The notes below the pieces were generated by a model. That model searched no databases. It was not told the origin of the DNA and saw nothing but the letters and a program-made list of their open reading frames with translations. A DNA stretch of 6,078 nt from Hyphomicrobiales bacterium (GTDB lineage Bacteria; Pseudomonadota; Alphaproteobacteria; Rhizobiales; OSC116): NCBI GenBank assembly GCA_013214985.1, contig JABSRY010000162.1:1-6078 (forward strand). Direction: 5' to 3'. This document shows positions 1 through 5,116 of the stretch, in pieces. Each line of letters starts with the position of its first letter. The first letter of the stretch is position 1. A program made the translations under genes and the position numbers.

Positions 1-471
1 GTAGACCGATATTGGCTAGCGCATGATTTGCAAGAAGGCAGCATGGGCCTAGATATGCCAACACCTTGGAAAATGGCACTAGCAACCCTAGCCCATAGTG
101 AGATATGGCAACAATTTGAAGACTCACATAGCAAAATCATTCACCAAATGCTTGGTTTAGAATGGCCCGTCCCCGCTCACGTAAAAAAGCATATTATTAA
201 AATAGATGCAATTTGCCTAGCAACCGAAGGTAAATATTTATTCCGCATTGATGATGATTATTTGAATAAATTCTGTGTCGAAAAGCCAATGCATATAGAT
301 GGCTTTGATAAGTTCGTAGCCACTAATATATTTAATTCGAGCTACACGCCTGTAGAACTTCTAATTACAGAATTAAACCGCCATTTCCATGAAAAAATTG
401 GCTTGTTAAATAACATGAATGGGTTTGATTTTAGATATATTCCCTGTGTTAGCGAGGCAACCAATGCCTAA
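1..471 (+). CDS. HD-domain phosphohydrolase, YfbR-like 5'-nucleotidase (5'-truncated by window edge)
   Basis: The reading frame is open from base 1, so the true start lies upstream; the TTG at 28 is not needed as a start. The 156 visible residues begin inside an HD domain: H8-D9 is the metal-binding HD pair and E12 gives HDxxE. A stretch ending in MPTPWK (19-24) matches the HDxxE...GDxPTPxK signature of E. coli YfbR. VKKHIIKIDAICLATE (61-76) supplies the second conserved aspartate (D70) and the helix after it. The upstream metal-binding histidine is outside the window. Family members remove phosphate from deoxynucleoside monophosphates in the cytoplasm; phages carry relatives that adjust nucleotide pools. 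A phage dATPase of the DatZ type is a related alternative that cannot be separated from this fragment. The C-terminal ~75 residues are family-variable. Its stop overlaps the next gene by 8 bases. The family call is fairly secure; the substrate is not known. Confidence 0.72.
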   Translation, partial: VDRYWLAHDLQEGSMGLDMPTPWKMALATLAHSEIWQQFEDSHSKIIHQMLGLEWPVPAHVKKHIIKIDAICLATEGKYLFRIDDDYLNKFCVEKPMHIDGFDKFVATNIFNSSYTPVELLITELNRHFHEKIGLLNNMNGFDFRYIPCVSEATNA

Positions 472-607
472 AGCATCGCCCCCTCAAAAACCTAATGAGC
501 TTAACCAGATGGTTAGCGATGCTAGGGCCGCCATTCTTTCAAACATGGATGCTGCAGATGAAAAACACCTAGAAAAACTAGCCACGTTTATGGGGCTAAA
601 GAAATGA
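464..607 (+). CDS. Small hypothetical protein, 47 aa
   Basis: I place the start at the ATG at 464, not the in-frame ATG at 419. GAGG at 454-457 lies 6 bases before 464, and starting there gives an 8-base overlap with the HD gene (ATGCCTAA) like the other close joints here. The 47-residue product has a proline-rich start (MPKASPPQKPNE) followed by a charged, probably helical segment rich in Ala, Asp, Glu and Lys. No cysteine pairs, membrane segment or known motif is visible. It ends ATGA into the next small gene. It looks like a small phage accessory protein, perhaps a helical protein that binds a partner; no function can be assigned. Confidence 0.6.
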   Translation: MPKASPPQKPNELNQMVSDARAAILSNMDAADEKHLEKLATFMGLKK

Positions 608-750
608 AAAACTGCTTTTACATATTCCTATTTTACGCATTTAGCCTAACTGCACAAACCGTTGTTGTGGCTGTTGGTGGCGTATTTTGGATATTTGGCA
701 AAGCGGTGGATTTAACAATCAAAAAACTAATTAAAAAGGACATTGAATAA
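604..750 (+). CDS. Small single-pass membrane protein, 48 aa
   Basis: The ATG at 604 overlaps the preceding TGA (ATGA), and the frame runs to TAA at 748-750, where the next gene starts (TAATG). The 48-residue protein has a short basic/polar start (MKNC), then a long hydrophobic stretch over about residues 5-32 that includes FYIFLFYAFSL and VVVAVGGVFWIFG. It ends in a lysine-rich tail (TIKKLIKKDIE). This is a one-pass membrane protein; the basic tail predicts a cytoplasmic C terminus. Length, coupling to both neighbours and composition resemble the small membrane proteins common in phage early regions, some of which act on host membrane functions. I do not recognise a family. It was supported by overlap at both ends and a coherent membrane profile rather than by homology. 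Confidence 0.6.
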   Translation: MKNCFYIFLFYAFSLTAQTVVVAVGGVFWIFGKAVDLTIKKLIKKDIE

Positions 751-1463
751 TGGAAAATACAAACAAATCAATAATCGACTTTGGGTCAATCTTTGCAGAA
801 TGTGGTAAAAAAATATTCTCTGAAGAAAATATCATTTCAAAAATAGAAGCCTCATTAGATCAAGCATTAGCAACAGCTATTGAAGATCAATTTAGCAGAT
901 ATGGCGATACTCAAAAGGCTATTGAAAAAGCTATAAAAGAATCTATCTGTGTGAATTTAGATTTAGGCTTACCTTCATACAATTCAGTTGTTGCAAAATT
1001 AGTAAAAGAAAAAATAGAAACGTCTATTTTTGAAGTTGGTAAAAAACATATTGGTGCTGAAATTGATAAATTATTAGACATGCCACCTGCCGAAATAAAC
1101 CTATCTGAAATACTAGAAAAATTTCAAGAATACGTAGTCGACTATAATGACGACAAAATGCAAGGCGAATATACTTGCGTCGTCGAAGAAACTGATAAAG
1201 ACGGATTTTATTGGGTTTACTTAGATGTGGCCCCTAATACAGGGATTTATCAGTGCCATTATGCCTTAGCTGTCAATAACAAGGGACATATTTATTCAAT
1301 CAAGGCCGATAATTATGGCGAAAGTATAGATACCGAAAAATCTAAATATCACAGCATTCATTTAACGCATTTTGAAAAACTATTATTCAATTTATATGCC
1401 TGTAACTCCAAAATTATTGATGATTGTGACGGTGATTATCCTACAGAGTATGATAGATATTAG
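750..1463 (+). CDS. Hypothetical phage-type protein, 237 aa
   Basis: The start at 750 has a good ribosome site (AAGGA at 736-740, 9 bases upstream) and overlaps the previous stop by one base. The protein appears to have two parts. Residues 1-130 are charged and probably helical, and include a YGDTQKAIEKAIKESI stretch and an LGLPSYN patch (73-78). Residues 139-218 look like alternating strands (EYTCVVEE, FYWVYLDVAP, YQCHYALAVNNKGHIYSIKAD), followed by a helix (HFEKLLFNLYACNSKIID) and an acidic tail. There is no signal peptide, membrane segment or catalytic motif. I have the impression of similar unnamed phage proteins with the LPSYN patch, but cannot name a family. Codon choice looks more AT-rich than in the genes downstream, which may mean separate acquisition. 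Followed by a 10-base gap and the exonuclease. Confidence 0.8.
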   Translation: MENTNKSIIDFGSIFAECGKKIFSEENIISKIEASLDQALATAIEDQFSRYGDTQKAIEKAIKESICVNLDLGLPSYNSVVAKLVKEKIETSIFEVGKKHIGAEIDKLLDMPPAEINLSEILEKFQEYVVDYNDDKMQGEYTCVVEETDKDGFYWVYLDVAPNTGIYQCHYALAVNNKGHIYSIKADNYGESIDTEKSKYHSIHLTHFEKLLFNLYACNSKIIDDCDGDYPTEYDRY

Positions 1464-1473
1464 GGGTGTAGCT

Positions 1474-2301
1474 ATGAAAAAATACACTGACCTAATGCTA
1501 GACATTGAAACATTAGACACGCGCCCTACTGCTGAAATTATTCAAATTGGCGCGGTACTTTTTAATGCTGCTGAAAAACCAAATAGCAAAGTTATTACCT
1601 TTATTGCGAATACAGAATGCAATAATCCTGCATATACCACTTCACAAGCAACTATGGATTGGTGGGCAAAGCAAAGTGATGCAGCCAATGAATCACTAAA
1701 CAACCCAGCACCCGAACCCATAGTATTTGCACTAACCGAACTTGAAGAATTAATTAAAACACATGCCAAAAATGGTGATTTAAAAGTATGGGCCAAAGGT
1801 GCCGATTTTGATTTCCCTATTATCAAACATGCTTTTGAAGTTGAGTTTGGCAAAGATATAAAATTACCTTGGCAATATCACCACCAGAATTGCTGCAGAA
1901 CATTATTTAAAATGTTTAAAGATGTTGAGCAAATTAAGCCAGATACCGCGCATAATGCAAAATATGACGCACTGGCACAAGCCCAAACCGTGCAAAAAAT
2001 ATATGCACATTTAGCAGTTTTAAAATCCAAACGGTTGGTCTTAAAACCGTTTGACCATTTGCACGTTGGCCAAACCTACTTAGACAATACCCAAAACCAC
2101 GTTTTAATAACTAATGTAACTAAGGACTTTGACGCGAAGGGCTTTCCGAAACAAAGCACCTTTACTGGTGAAGTTATTGATGGCTTGCAAGCTGAATTTA
2201 TGGGCTTTACGCGACAATATTCAATTTATGGCGAGTGCCAAACAAGAGATTGCAGCAACCCCATAAATGAAAGCGATTTACAGTGGAGGGTGGAACTATG
2301 A
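1474..2301 (+). CDS. DnaQ-like (DEDDh) 3'-5' exonuclease with C-terminal accessory domain
   Basis: The start is ATG 1474, preceded by AGGGG at 1462-1466. An in-frame ATG at 1372 is rejected because it lies deep in the previous gene and would add an unrelated N terminus. The 275-residue protein has all DEDDh signatures: Exo I LMLDIET (D10, E12), then EIIQIGAVLFN; a WW pair (63-64) seen in phage exonucleases of this type; Exo II VWAKGADFDFPII (D111 or D113); Exo III HNAKYDALAQ (H160, D165). Such enzymes remove nucleotides from 3' ends of DNA or RNA using two metal ions. This resembles the stand-alone phage 3'-5' exonuclease/exoribonuclease group rather than a polymerase subunit. Residues ~193-273 form an extra domain (VGQTYLD...VTK...FTGEV...YSIYGE...ESDLQW) also present in the next gene. 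The last codons overlap the ASCH gene by ATGA. Whether DNA or RNA is the substrate cannot be told. Confidence 0.87.
   Translation: MKKYTDLMLDIETLDTRPTAEIIQIGAVLFNAAEKPNSKVITFIANTECNNPAYTTSQATMDWWAKQSDAANESLNNPAPEPIVFALTELEELIKTHAKNGDLKVWAKGADFDFPIIKHAFEVEFGKDIKLPWQYHHQNCCRTLFKMFKDVEQIKPDTAHNAKYDALAQAQTVQKIYAHLAVLKSKRLVLKPFDHLHVGQTYLDNTQNHVLITNVTKDFDAKGFPKQSTFTGEVIDGLQAEFMGFTRQYSIYGECQTRDCSNPINESDLQWRVEL
2028..2053 (+). repeat. Perfect 9-bp inverted repeat inside the exonuclease gene
   Basis: CAAACGGTT (2028-2036) and AACCGTTTG (2045-2053) are exact reverse complements separated by 8 bases. No T-run follows, so it is not an intrinsic terminator. It lies over codons 185-194, between the nuclease domain and the C-terminal accessory domain. 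Confidence 0.65.
2285..2300 (+). promoter_or_regulatory. Ribosome site and coupled start, exonuclease/ASCH joint
   Basis: GGAGGGTGG (2285-2293) lies 4 bases before ATG 2298, whose last two bases begin the upstream TGA (ATGA). It decides the ASCH start and makes reinitiation by the terminating ribosome likely. Confidence 0.7.
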
Positions 2302-2894
2302 CCATTTTATCATTCACCAAAGAATTTGCACTTGCCGTGGAAAATAGAACCAAATGGCAAACCATCCGCAATGGCAAACACCAGTTTAAAGTTGGCGAAA
2401 AACTACAGCTTTATAAAGGCCGTTATGCACCAGGTGAACGCATAAAAATGCATGATGCGGTTTGTTTGAGTGTTGAGCCAATTGATACTTGTTTTGCTAT
2501 TGATAAAGACGGTATTTTTTGCGACCACGTTTTTATTTCGGGTGTTGAATTGAACCGCGCTGAAAAAGACAGATTAGCCAAAGCTGATGGTTTTAAAACA
2601 TATTTAGATTTTGCGAAGTATTTTCTCAATTCCAAGGCCAGTCTTTATCCTAATTATCTAATAAAATGGGGAGTAGCATTCAACAATCTTGTAATTGGTA
2701 ATTTTTATTTAGATGGGCGCGGTGAATTATTTAAAGTAACCGAAAAACGAAATAAACATGAATGGTTCGCTCAAAAAATTGGTACGAGTAAGTTAGAAAA
2801 TGATGGTTATATTTATAACTATTTCTTTAGTGGGGCGCGAGTCACAAACATTCTAAAAGCAGAACTAGAATTGAAGTGGCAGGTGGCGCCATGA
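2298..2894 (+). CDS. ASCH-domain protein with C-terminal accessory domain
   Basis: Start ATG 2298, with GGAGG at 2285-2289 eight bases upstream; it overlaps the exonuclease stop by ATGA. The earlier in-frame GTG at 2283 lies in the ribosome site and is rejected. Residues 1-124 match phage ASCH proteins in order: LSFTKEFALAV, a TKWQTIRNG strand (18-26), VGEKLQLYKGRY (32-43), then ADGFKTYLDFAKYFL (96-110) and a closing LIKWG. ASCH is a PUA-like beta-barrel fold that generally binds RNA or modified bases; some members are ribonucleases or amidohydrolases acting on modified nucleosides. Residues ~128-196 (VIGNFYLD...KVTEK...YIYNYFFSG...ELELKWQV) look like a diverged copy of the tail domain on the exonuclease. 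The exact role is unknown. The paired tails suggest both proteins work in one process or bind a common partner. Confidence 0.78.
   Translation: MTILSFTKEFALAVENRTKWQTIRNGKHQFKVGEKLQLYKGRYAPGERIKMHDAVCLSVEPIDTCFAIDKDGIFCDHVFISGVELNRAEKDRLAKADGFKTYLDFAKYFLNSKASLYPNYLIKWGVAFNNLVIGNFYLDGRGELFKVTEKRNKHEWFAQKIGTSKLENDGYIYNYFFSGARVTNILKAELELKWQVAP
2878..2893 (+). promoter_or_regulatory. Ribosome site and coupled start, ASCH/100-aa joint
   Basis: GGCAGGTGG (2878-2886) lies 4 bases before ATG 2891 in an ATGA overlap. The 16-base context resembles the previous joint: both have GTGG, two to three bases, GGTGG, then ATGA. Confidence 0.6.
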
Positions 2895-3193
2895 CTAATC
2901 CAATCATTCTAACAGCCGAAACTATCGAGCAAATTATTTGCATCATCGGCAATGACGCAACCAAGTTTCATAATGATGAAAACGGCCAGTCGGCAATTAT
3001 CGTTAGCCCTGCAGATAAACCTAATATTAAATCTACATTCTTTTGCGATGTTGGGTGGGCCTTAGTTCAAACGCCAGGCGGTGGTTTATATTTTGAGCTT
3101 AAGCGCGCCAACCACAATGAACTGCATTGCATTAAACGCCCTGCCCTAAAACCTCAAACCCAACACATTACAGCAGAATTGGAAGCCGTATAA
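2891..3193 (+). CDS. Hypothetical protein, 100 aa
   Basis: Start ATG 2891, overlapping the ASCH stop by ATGA, with GGTGG at 2882-2886 upstream. A GTG at 2876 in the same frame is rejected because it lies inside the ribosome site region. The 100-residue protein begins with a helix-like segment (AETIEQIICIIG). It continues with probable strands (SAIIVSPADK, STFFCDVGWALVQTP, GGLYFELKRA) and ends in a basic, proline-containing tail. It has two cysteines (C51, C80) but no paired metal-binding motif, and neither a signal peptide nor a membrane segment. I do not recognise a family. It sits between the ASCH and methyltransferase genes and is translationally coupled to both (TAATG at its end), so it is likely expressed with them. 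Confidence 0.68.
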   Translation: MTNPIILTAETIEQIICIIGNDATKFHNDENGQSAIIVSPADKPNIKSTFFCDVGWALVQTPGGGLYFELKRANHNELHCIKRPALKPQTQHITAELEAV

Positions 3194-3921
3194 TGCCAGC
3201 CAATACAAACACCACTAAAACAGCACAAACTGGCAAATTAACCCAAGCGGGTTACCCAGTTCGCCCACGTGCCGAATTTTACACCCCGCATTGGGTAACA
3301 GAAGAATGCTTATTACCTCATATATCACCTGCTAGGCATATTTTAGAACCTGCGGTGGGTGATGGCGGTATTAAAAAGGTGCTTGAAGCCTACGGGCATG
3401 AGGTGATGGGGATTGATATTCACCCAGATCCATCGGTTGATTTGCAAATGAGTTTTTTAGATTTTACCAACCCAGATAATATTAAGTTCGATATTATTAG
3501 CAACCCGCCATATTTTAAGCCTCACAACATCGATAGAAAGTTTATTCTACACGCATTAGAGCTAACCAAACCACATAGCGGCATGGTGGCAATGCTTTTG
3601 CCTGTTGCTTATGATTGCGGCGATACCAGACGTGATATATTTGAAACTGAAAATACGTTTAAACATCAGATTGTTTTAACCCGCCGTATATCGTGGTCAA
3701 ACGTGCCGGTTGCAATAGATAAAAAAGGCAAACCAGTTGGTGCCGCTAAAAACCATGCTTGGTATATTTGGCAACATGGCAATAATGAGCAATCTAGTAA
3801 ACTATATGCGCCAGTAAATAACGCCCATCACCACCCTAGCCTAAACAGCTATGCAGAAGATGAAGCAAAAAGAAAAGCCGAAGCCGCAAGAATATTTTTA
3901 GAAATGGCGGTGGTGTCATGA
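3193..3921 (+). CDS. SAM-dependent N6-adenine DNA methyltransferase (orphan, phage type)
   Basis: Start ATG 3193, overlapping the previous TAA by one base. The 242-residue protein shows class I methyltransferase motifs in linear order: motif X FYTPHWVTEECL (29-40), motif I ILEPAVGDGG (50-59) for SAM binding, motif II acidic residue D75 in MGIDIHP, and motif IV SNPPYF (103-108), the catalytic NPPY of N6-adenine enzymes. MVAMLLPVAY (131-140) fits the following strand. The order X-I-IV is the gamma arrangement. There is no large target-recognition domain, and the C-terminal ~35 residues are a charged Ala-rich helix, so the DNA site cannot be predicted. No restriction endonuclease is adjacent, which suggests an orphan enzyme that marks phage DNA or protects it from host restriction. 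Ends with GGCGGTGG and ATGA into the next gene. Confidence 0.85.
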   Translation: MPANTNTTKTAQTGKLTQAGYPVRPRAEFYTPHWVTEECLLPHISPARHILEPAVGDGGIKKVLEAYGHEVMGIDIHPDPSVDLQMSFLDFTNPDNIKFDIISNPPYFKPHNIDRKFILHALELTKPHSGMVAMLLPVAYDCGDTRRDIFETENTFKHQIVLTRRISWSNVPVAIDKKGKPVGAAKNHAWYIWQHGNNEQSSKLYAPVNNAHHHPSLNSYAEDEAKRKAEAARIFLEMAVVS

Positions 3922-3929
3922 GCAAGCCT
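3906..3929 (+). repeat. Gene-joint direct repeat, copy A1 (methyltransferase/zinc-finger)
   Basis: From GGCGGTGG through the ATGA overlap and into the codons for MSKP, this 24-base stretch matches 4425-4448 at 21 of 24 positions by my alignment (mismatches at the 11th, 21st and 24th base). It contains the ribosome site for the zinc-finger gene. Confidence 0.75.
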
Positions 3930-4094
3930 TACATAACAAATCCATACAATAGCAACACCACTTCCAATTGGGCGAAAACATGCATTAAAGACGGTTGTAT
4001 GCGTGATGTTGCACCAGGTAGCGATAAGCACTGCGTCAAGCATTTTAACGAACGTCTAGCAAAATTTGGCACTAAGGCGGTGGGCAATGAGTGA
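3918..4094 (+). CDS. Small zinc-finger-like protein, 58 aa
   Basis: This short gene starts at ATG 3918 within the methyltransferase stop (ATGA), with GGCGGTGG at 3906-3913 upstream. It ends at TGA 4092-4094, overlapping the next gene by 8 bases. The 58-residue product contains C22-x4-C27-x11-C39-x2-H42 (CIKDGC, then KHCVKHF). That spacing matches the small C-x4-C...C-x2-H zinc finger repeated in many short phage proteins and found next to HNH domains. No HNH catalytic residues are present. A single metal-bound finger that binds nucleic acid or a protein is the likely form. The reverse-strand frame over the same bases has no comparable motif and no start signal. Confidence rests on the cysteine/histidine pattern and on overlap at both ends. 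Confidence 0.7.
   Translation: MSKPYITNPYNSNTTSNWAKTCIKDGCMRDVAPGSDKHCVKHFNERLAKFGTKAVGNE
4074..4094 (+). repeat. Gene-joint repeat, copy B1 (zinc-finger/117-aa)
   Basis: AAGGCGGTGGGCAA (4074-4087) is identical to 5912-5925. The start and stop then follow as ATGAGTGA. With the three bases TGA (4088-4090) removed, it becomes exactly the second copy up to GTGA. It acts as the ribosome site for the 117-aa gene, with AAGGCGGTG differing from the ideal AAGGAGGTG at one base. Confidence 0.7.
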
Positions 4095-4440
4095 TTTAAT
4101 TAAAAGCATTCCAATAGGCACATTGTTTATAGAAGCGCACTACCCCAACCCTATATATCGCAAACTAGCGCGTAAAACAGCTACTTTACTCATAATGGAA
4201 GATGGCACTAAGTGGCGCGATAAAACCCACCTTAAAGGTTCTGAAATATTTGTTTTATCGCCTCAAGAAATGCGCTTTCAATCAATGCTGCGTGCAACCA
4301 AAGCAGAAATAGCGGAGGCCGAGCGCCAAGTATTAATATCTAAAATCAGATCCACTATGAATGGCCGCGAATTTAGCAAGCTAGGCATTAAAAAACTACA
4401 GGTAATAGATGATTATTTGTGCAAGGCGGTGGTGGCATGA
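4087..4440 (+). CDS. Hypothetical protein, 117 aa
   Basis: Start ATG 4087, six to seven bases after GGCGG at 4076-4080; a TTG at 4066 in frame is rejected because it precedes the ribosome site. The first ~57 residues look like a small beta structure (IPIGTLFIEAHY, TATLLIMEDGTKWRD, GSEIFVLSP). The rest is predominantly helical and charged (EMRFQSMLRATKAEIAEAERQVLISKIRS, 61-89), ending KLQVIDDYLCKAVVA. No catalytic motif, metal site, signal or membrane segment is seen. The strand-rich start plus long helix would suit a small nucleic-acid or protein-binding factor, but this is guesswork. It overlaps the neighbours at both ends (8 bases, then ATGA), so it is co-translated with the zinc-finger gene and the next unknown. 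Confidence 0.66.
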   Translation: MSDLIKSIPIGTLFIEAHYPNPIYRKLARKTATLLIMEDGTKWRDKTHLKGSEIFVLSPQEMRFQSMLRATKAEIAEAERQVLISKIRSTMNGREFSKLGIKKLQVIDDYLCKAVVA

Positions 4441-4448
4441 GCAAACCA
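4425..4448 (+). repeat. Gene-joint direct repeat, copy A2 (117-aa/102-aa genes)
   Basis: Second copy of the 24-base joint sequence, 519 bases after copy A1. It supplies the ribosome site and the start of the 102-aa gene. Beyond the MSKP codons the two downstream genes are unrelated. Confidence 0.75.
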
Positions 4449-4745
4449 GCATTCACCAAACAATTCACTTTTGGCAACTTTTTAATTGTCGCATCTAGCC
4501 TAAATATGCATGAAGACATAAACAACCAAACCACAAAATGCTTGGTTTATATTCAACATGCTTTTGCCAACCCAATAACTAAATTGGCAAATATCTTGGC
4601 AAAATTAAATGCCTGGCCATTATCGATTTTTGAACCCAATAAATTTGAATTTTATAAAAATGGCTTCCTAATCACCCTGCCTTTTAAAAACACCAAAACA
4701 GCGTTTAACATAATTTCAAGTGCTGTTCTTAAGTTTCACACCTAA
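4437..4745 (+). CDS. Hypothetical protein, 102 aa
   Basis: Start ATG 4437 in the ATGA overlap with the preceding gene, with GGCGGTGG at 4425-4432. The in-frame TTG at 4419 is rejected as lying before the ribosome site. The 102-residue protein is rich in Phe, Asn, Ala and Lys, with strand-like stretches (FTFGNFLIVASS, CLVYIQHAF, KFEFYKNGFLITLPF), a central helix (ITKLANILAKLNAW) and a C-terminal helix (TAFNIISSAVLKF). No known motif is recognised. Its first codons (MSKP) and the DNA around its start are near-identical to those of the zinc-finger gene 519 bases upstream, although the rest of the two proteins is unrelated. It is the last gene before the first sizeable gap (43 bases). Confidence 0.66.
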   Translation: MSKPAFTKQFTFGNFLIVASSLNMHEDINNQTTKCLVYIQHAFANPITKLANILAKLNAWPLSIFEPNKFEFYKNGFLITLPFKNTKTAFNIISSAVLKFHT

Positions 4746-4788
4746 ACAAATACAACGACTTACAACATAACATAAAGGATAGAATCAT
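4746..4788 (+). promoter_or_regulatory. gapR leader with direct repeat and ribosome site
   Basis: This 43-base gap is the longest without coding in the window. It holds two copies of TACAAC (4751-4756 and 4761-4766), one helical turn apart, an ACATAACATAA run, and the ribosome site AAAGGA (4774-4779). I see no convincing -35/-10 pair and no terminator hairpin. The repeat could be a binding site or chance. Confidence 0.35.
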
Positions 4789-5079
4789 ATGAGTAACGCA
4801 ATGGATAATATTGAAGGACTAAACGATGGTGTAGGCGGATCTGGTGTAGCAAGAGACCTTTTAAGAACATTTATAGAGCGTGTAGAGCGCCTAGACGCTG
4901 AAAAAAAGGTAATTACCGATGATATGAAAGAAGTATTTGCCGAAGCAAAGGGCGAAGGTTTTGATGTCAAAATTTTACGAATGATTATCCGCATCCGAAA
5001 ACAAGATTCAAATGAACGAGCTGAAGAAGATGCAATTCTTGATTTATACCTTCATGCCCTTGGTATGGCAGACGAATAA
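4789..5079 (+). CDS. gapR: GapR-family (DUF2312) DNA-binding protein
   Basis: Start ATG 4789, nine bases after AAAGGA (4774-4779); the ATG at 4801 is a less well spaced alternative. The 96-residue protein matches GapR/DUF2312 across its length: LRTFIERVERLDAEKKVI (25-42), then DDMKEVFAEAKGEGFDVK (44-61), LRMIIRIRKQD (63-73) and ERAEEDAILDLYLHALGM (76-93). In Caulobacter, GapR is a nucleoid-associated protein whose coiled-coil subunits close around DNA, preferring overtwisted AT-rich DNA ahead of replication and transcription, and it stimulates type II topoisomerases. The usual length is about 90 residues, so this copy is complete with a slightly longer N terminus (residues 1-20, Gly/Asn-rich). 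As a phage-borne copy it might support phage fork movement or alter host DNA topology; that is inference. It has its own leader and a classical ribosome site, unlike the overlapping genes before it. Confidence 0.88.
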   Translation: MSNAMDNIEGLNDGVGGSGVARDLLRTFIERVERLDAEKKVITDDMKEVFAEAKGEGFDVKILRMIIRIRKQDSNERAEEDAILDLYLHALGMADE

Positions 5080-5116
5080 ACACACCCAAAACCCAACATT
5101 AAAAAGGAATTTTGAT
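5080..5116 (+). promoter_or_regulatory. Short leader of the 270-aa gene with ribosome site
   Basis: A 37-base A- and C-rich spacer that contains AAAAAGGAA just before ATG 5117. No promoter or hairpin is visible. The gene is probably read from the gapR message but initiates independently. Confidence 0.45.

Noticed and set aside
703..709. GCGGTGG inside the 48-aa membrane gene as another joint motif
   Set aside because: No start codon follows at the proper distance and the gene reads through it as K-A-V-D; the first G of the octamer is also missing.
1542..1853. Reverse-strand open frame of 103 codons
   Set aside because: It lies fully inside the exonuclease, whose catalytic motifs are intact; Ser/Ala-rich antisense translation with no ribosome site.
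3849..4043. Reverse-strand open frame of 64 codons over the zinc-finger gene
   Set aside because: The + strand gene there has coupling at both ends and a C-C-C-H metal site; the antisense frame has neither.
146..4549. 14-base repeat AAATGCTTGGTTTA at 146-159 and 4536-4549
   Set aside because: The copies are read in different frames inside unrelated genes, and one such match is not surprising in 6 kb of AT-rich DNA.
4525..4549. Weak inverted repeat AAACCA...TGGTTT in the 102-aa gene
   Set aside because: Only a 6-bp stem with a 9-base loop inside coding sequence and no T-run; likely chance.
4700..4788. Possible promoter ahead of gapR
   Set aside because: I could not find a -35/-10 pair with acceptable sequence and spacing; only A-rich words and a short direct repeat are present.
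4902..4908. A AAA AAG heptamer in the zero frame of gapR, a classic -1 frameshift site
   Set aside because: A -1 shift reaches TGA at 4920-4922 after four codons, giving a truncated product. No upstream stimulator or clear downstream stem is evident, and the EKK codons are conserved in the family.
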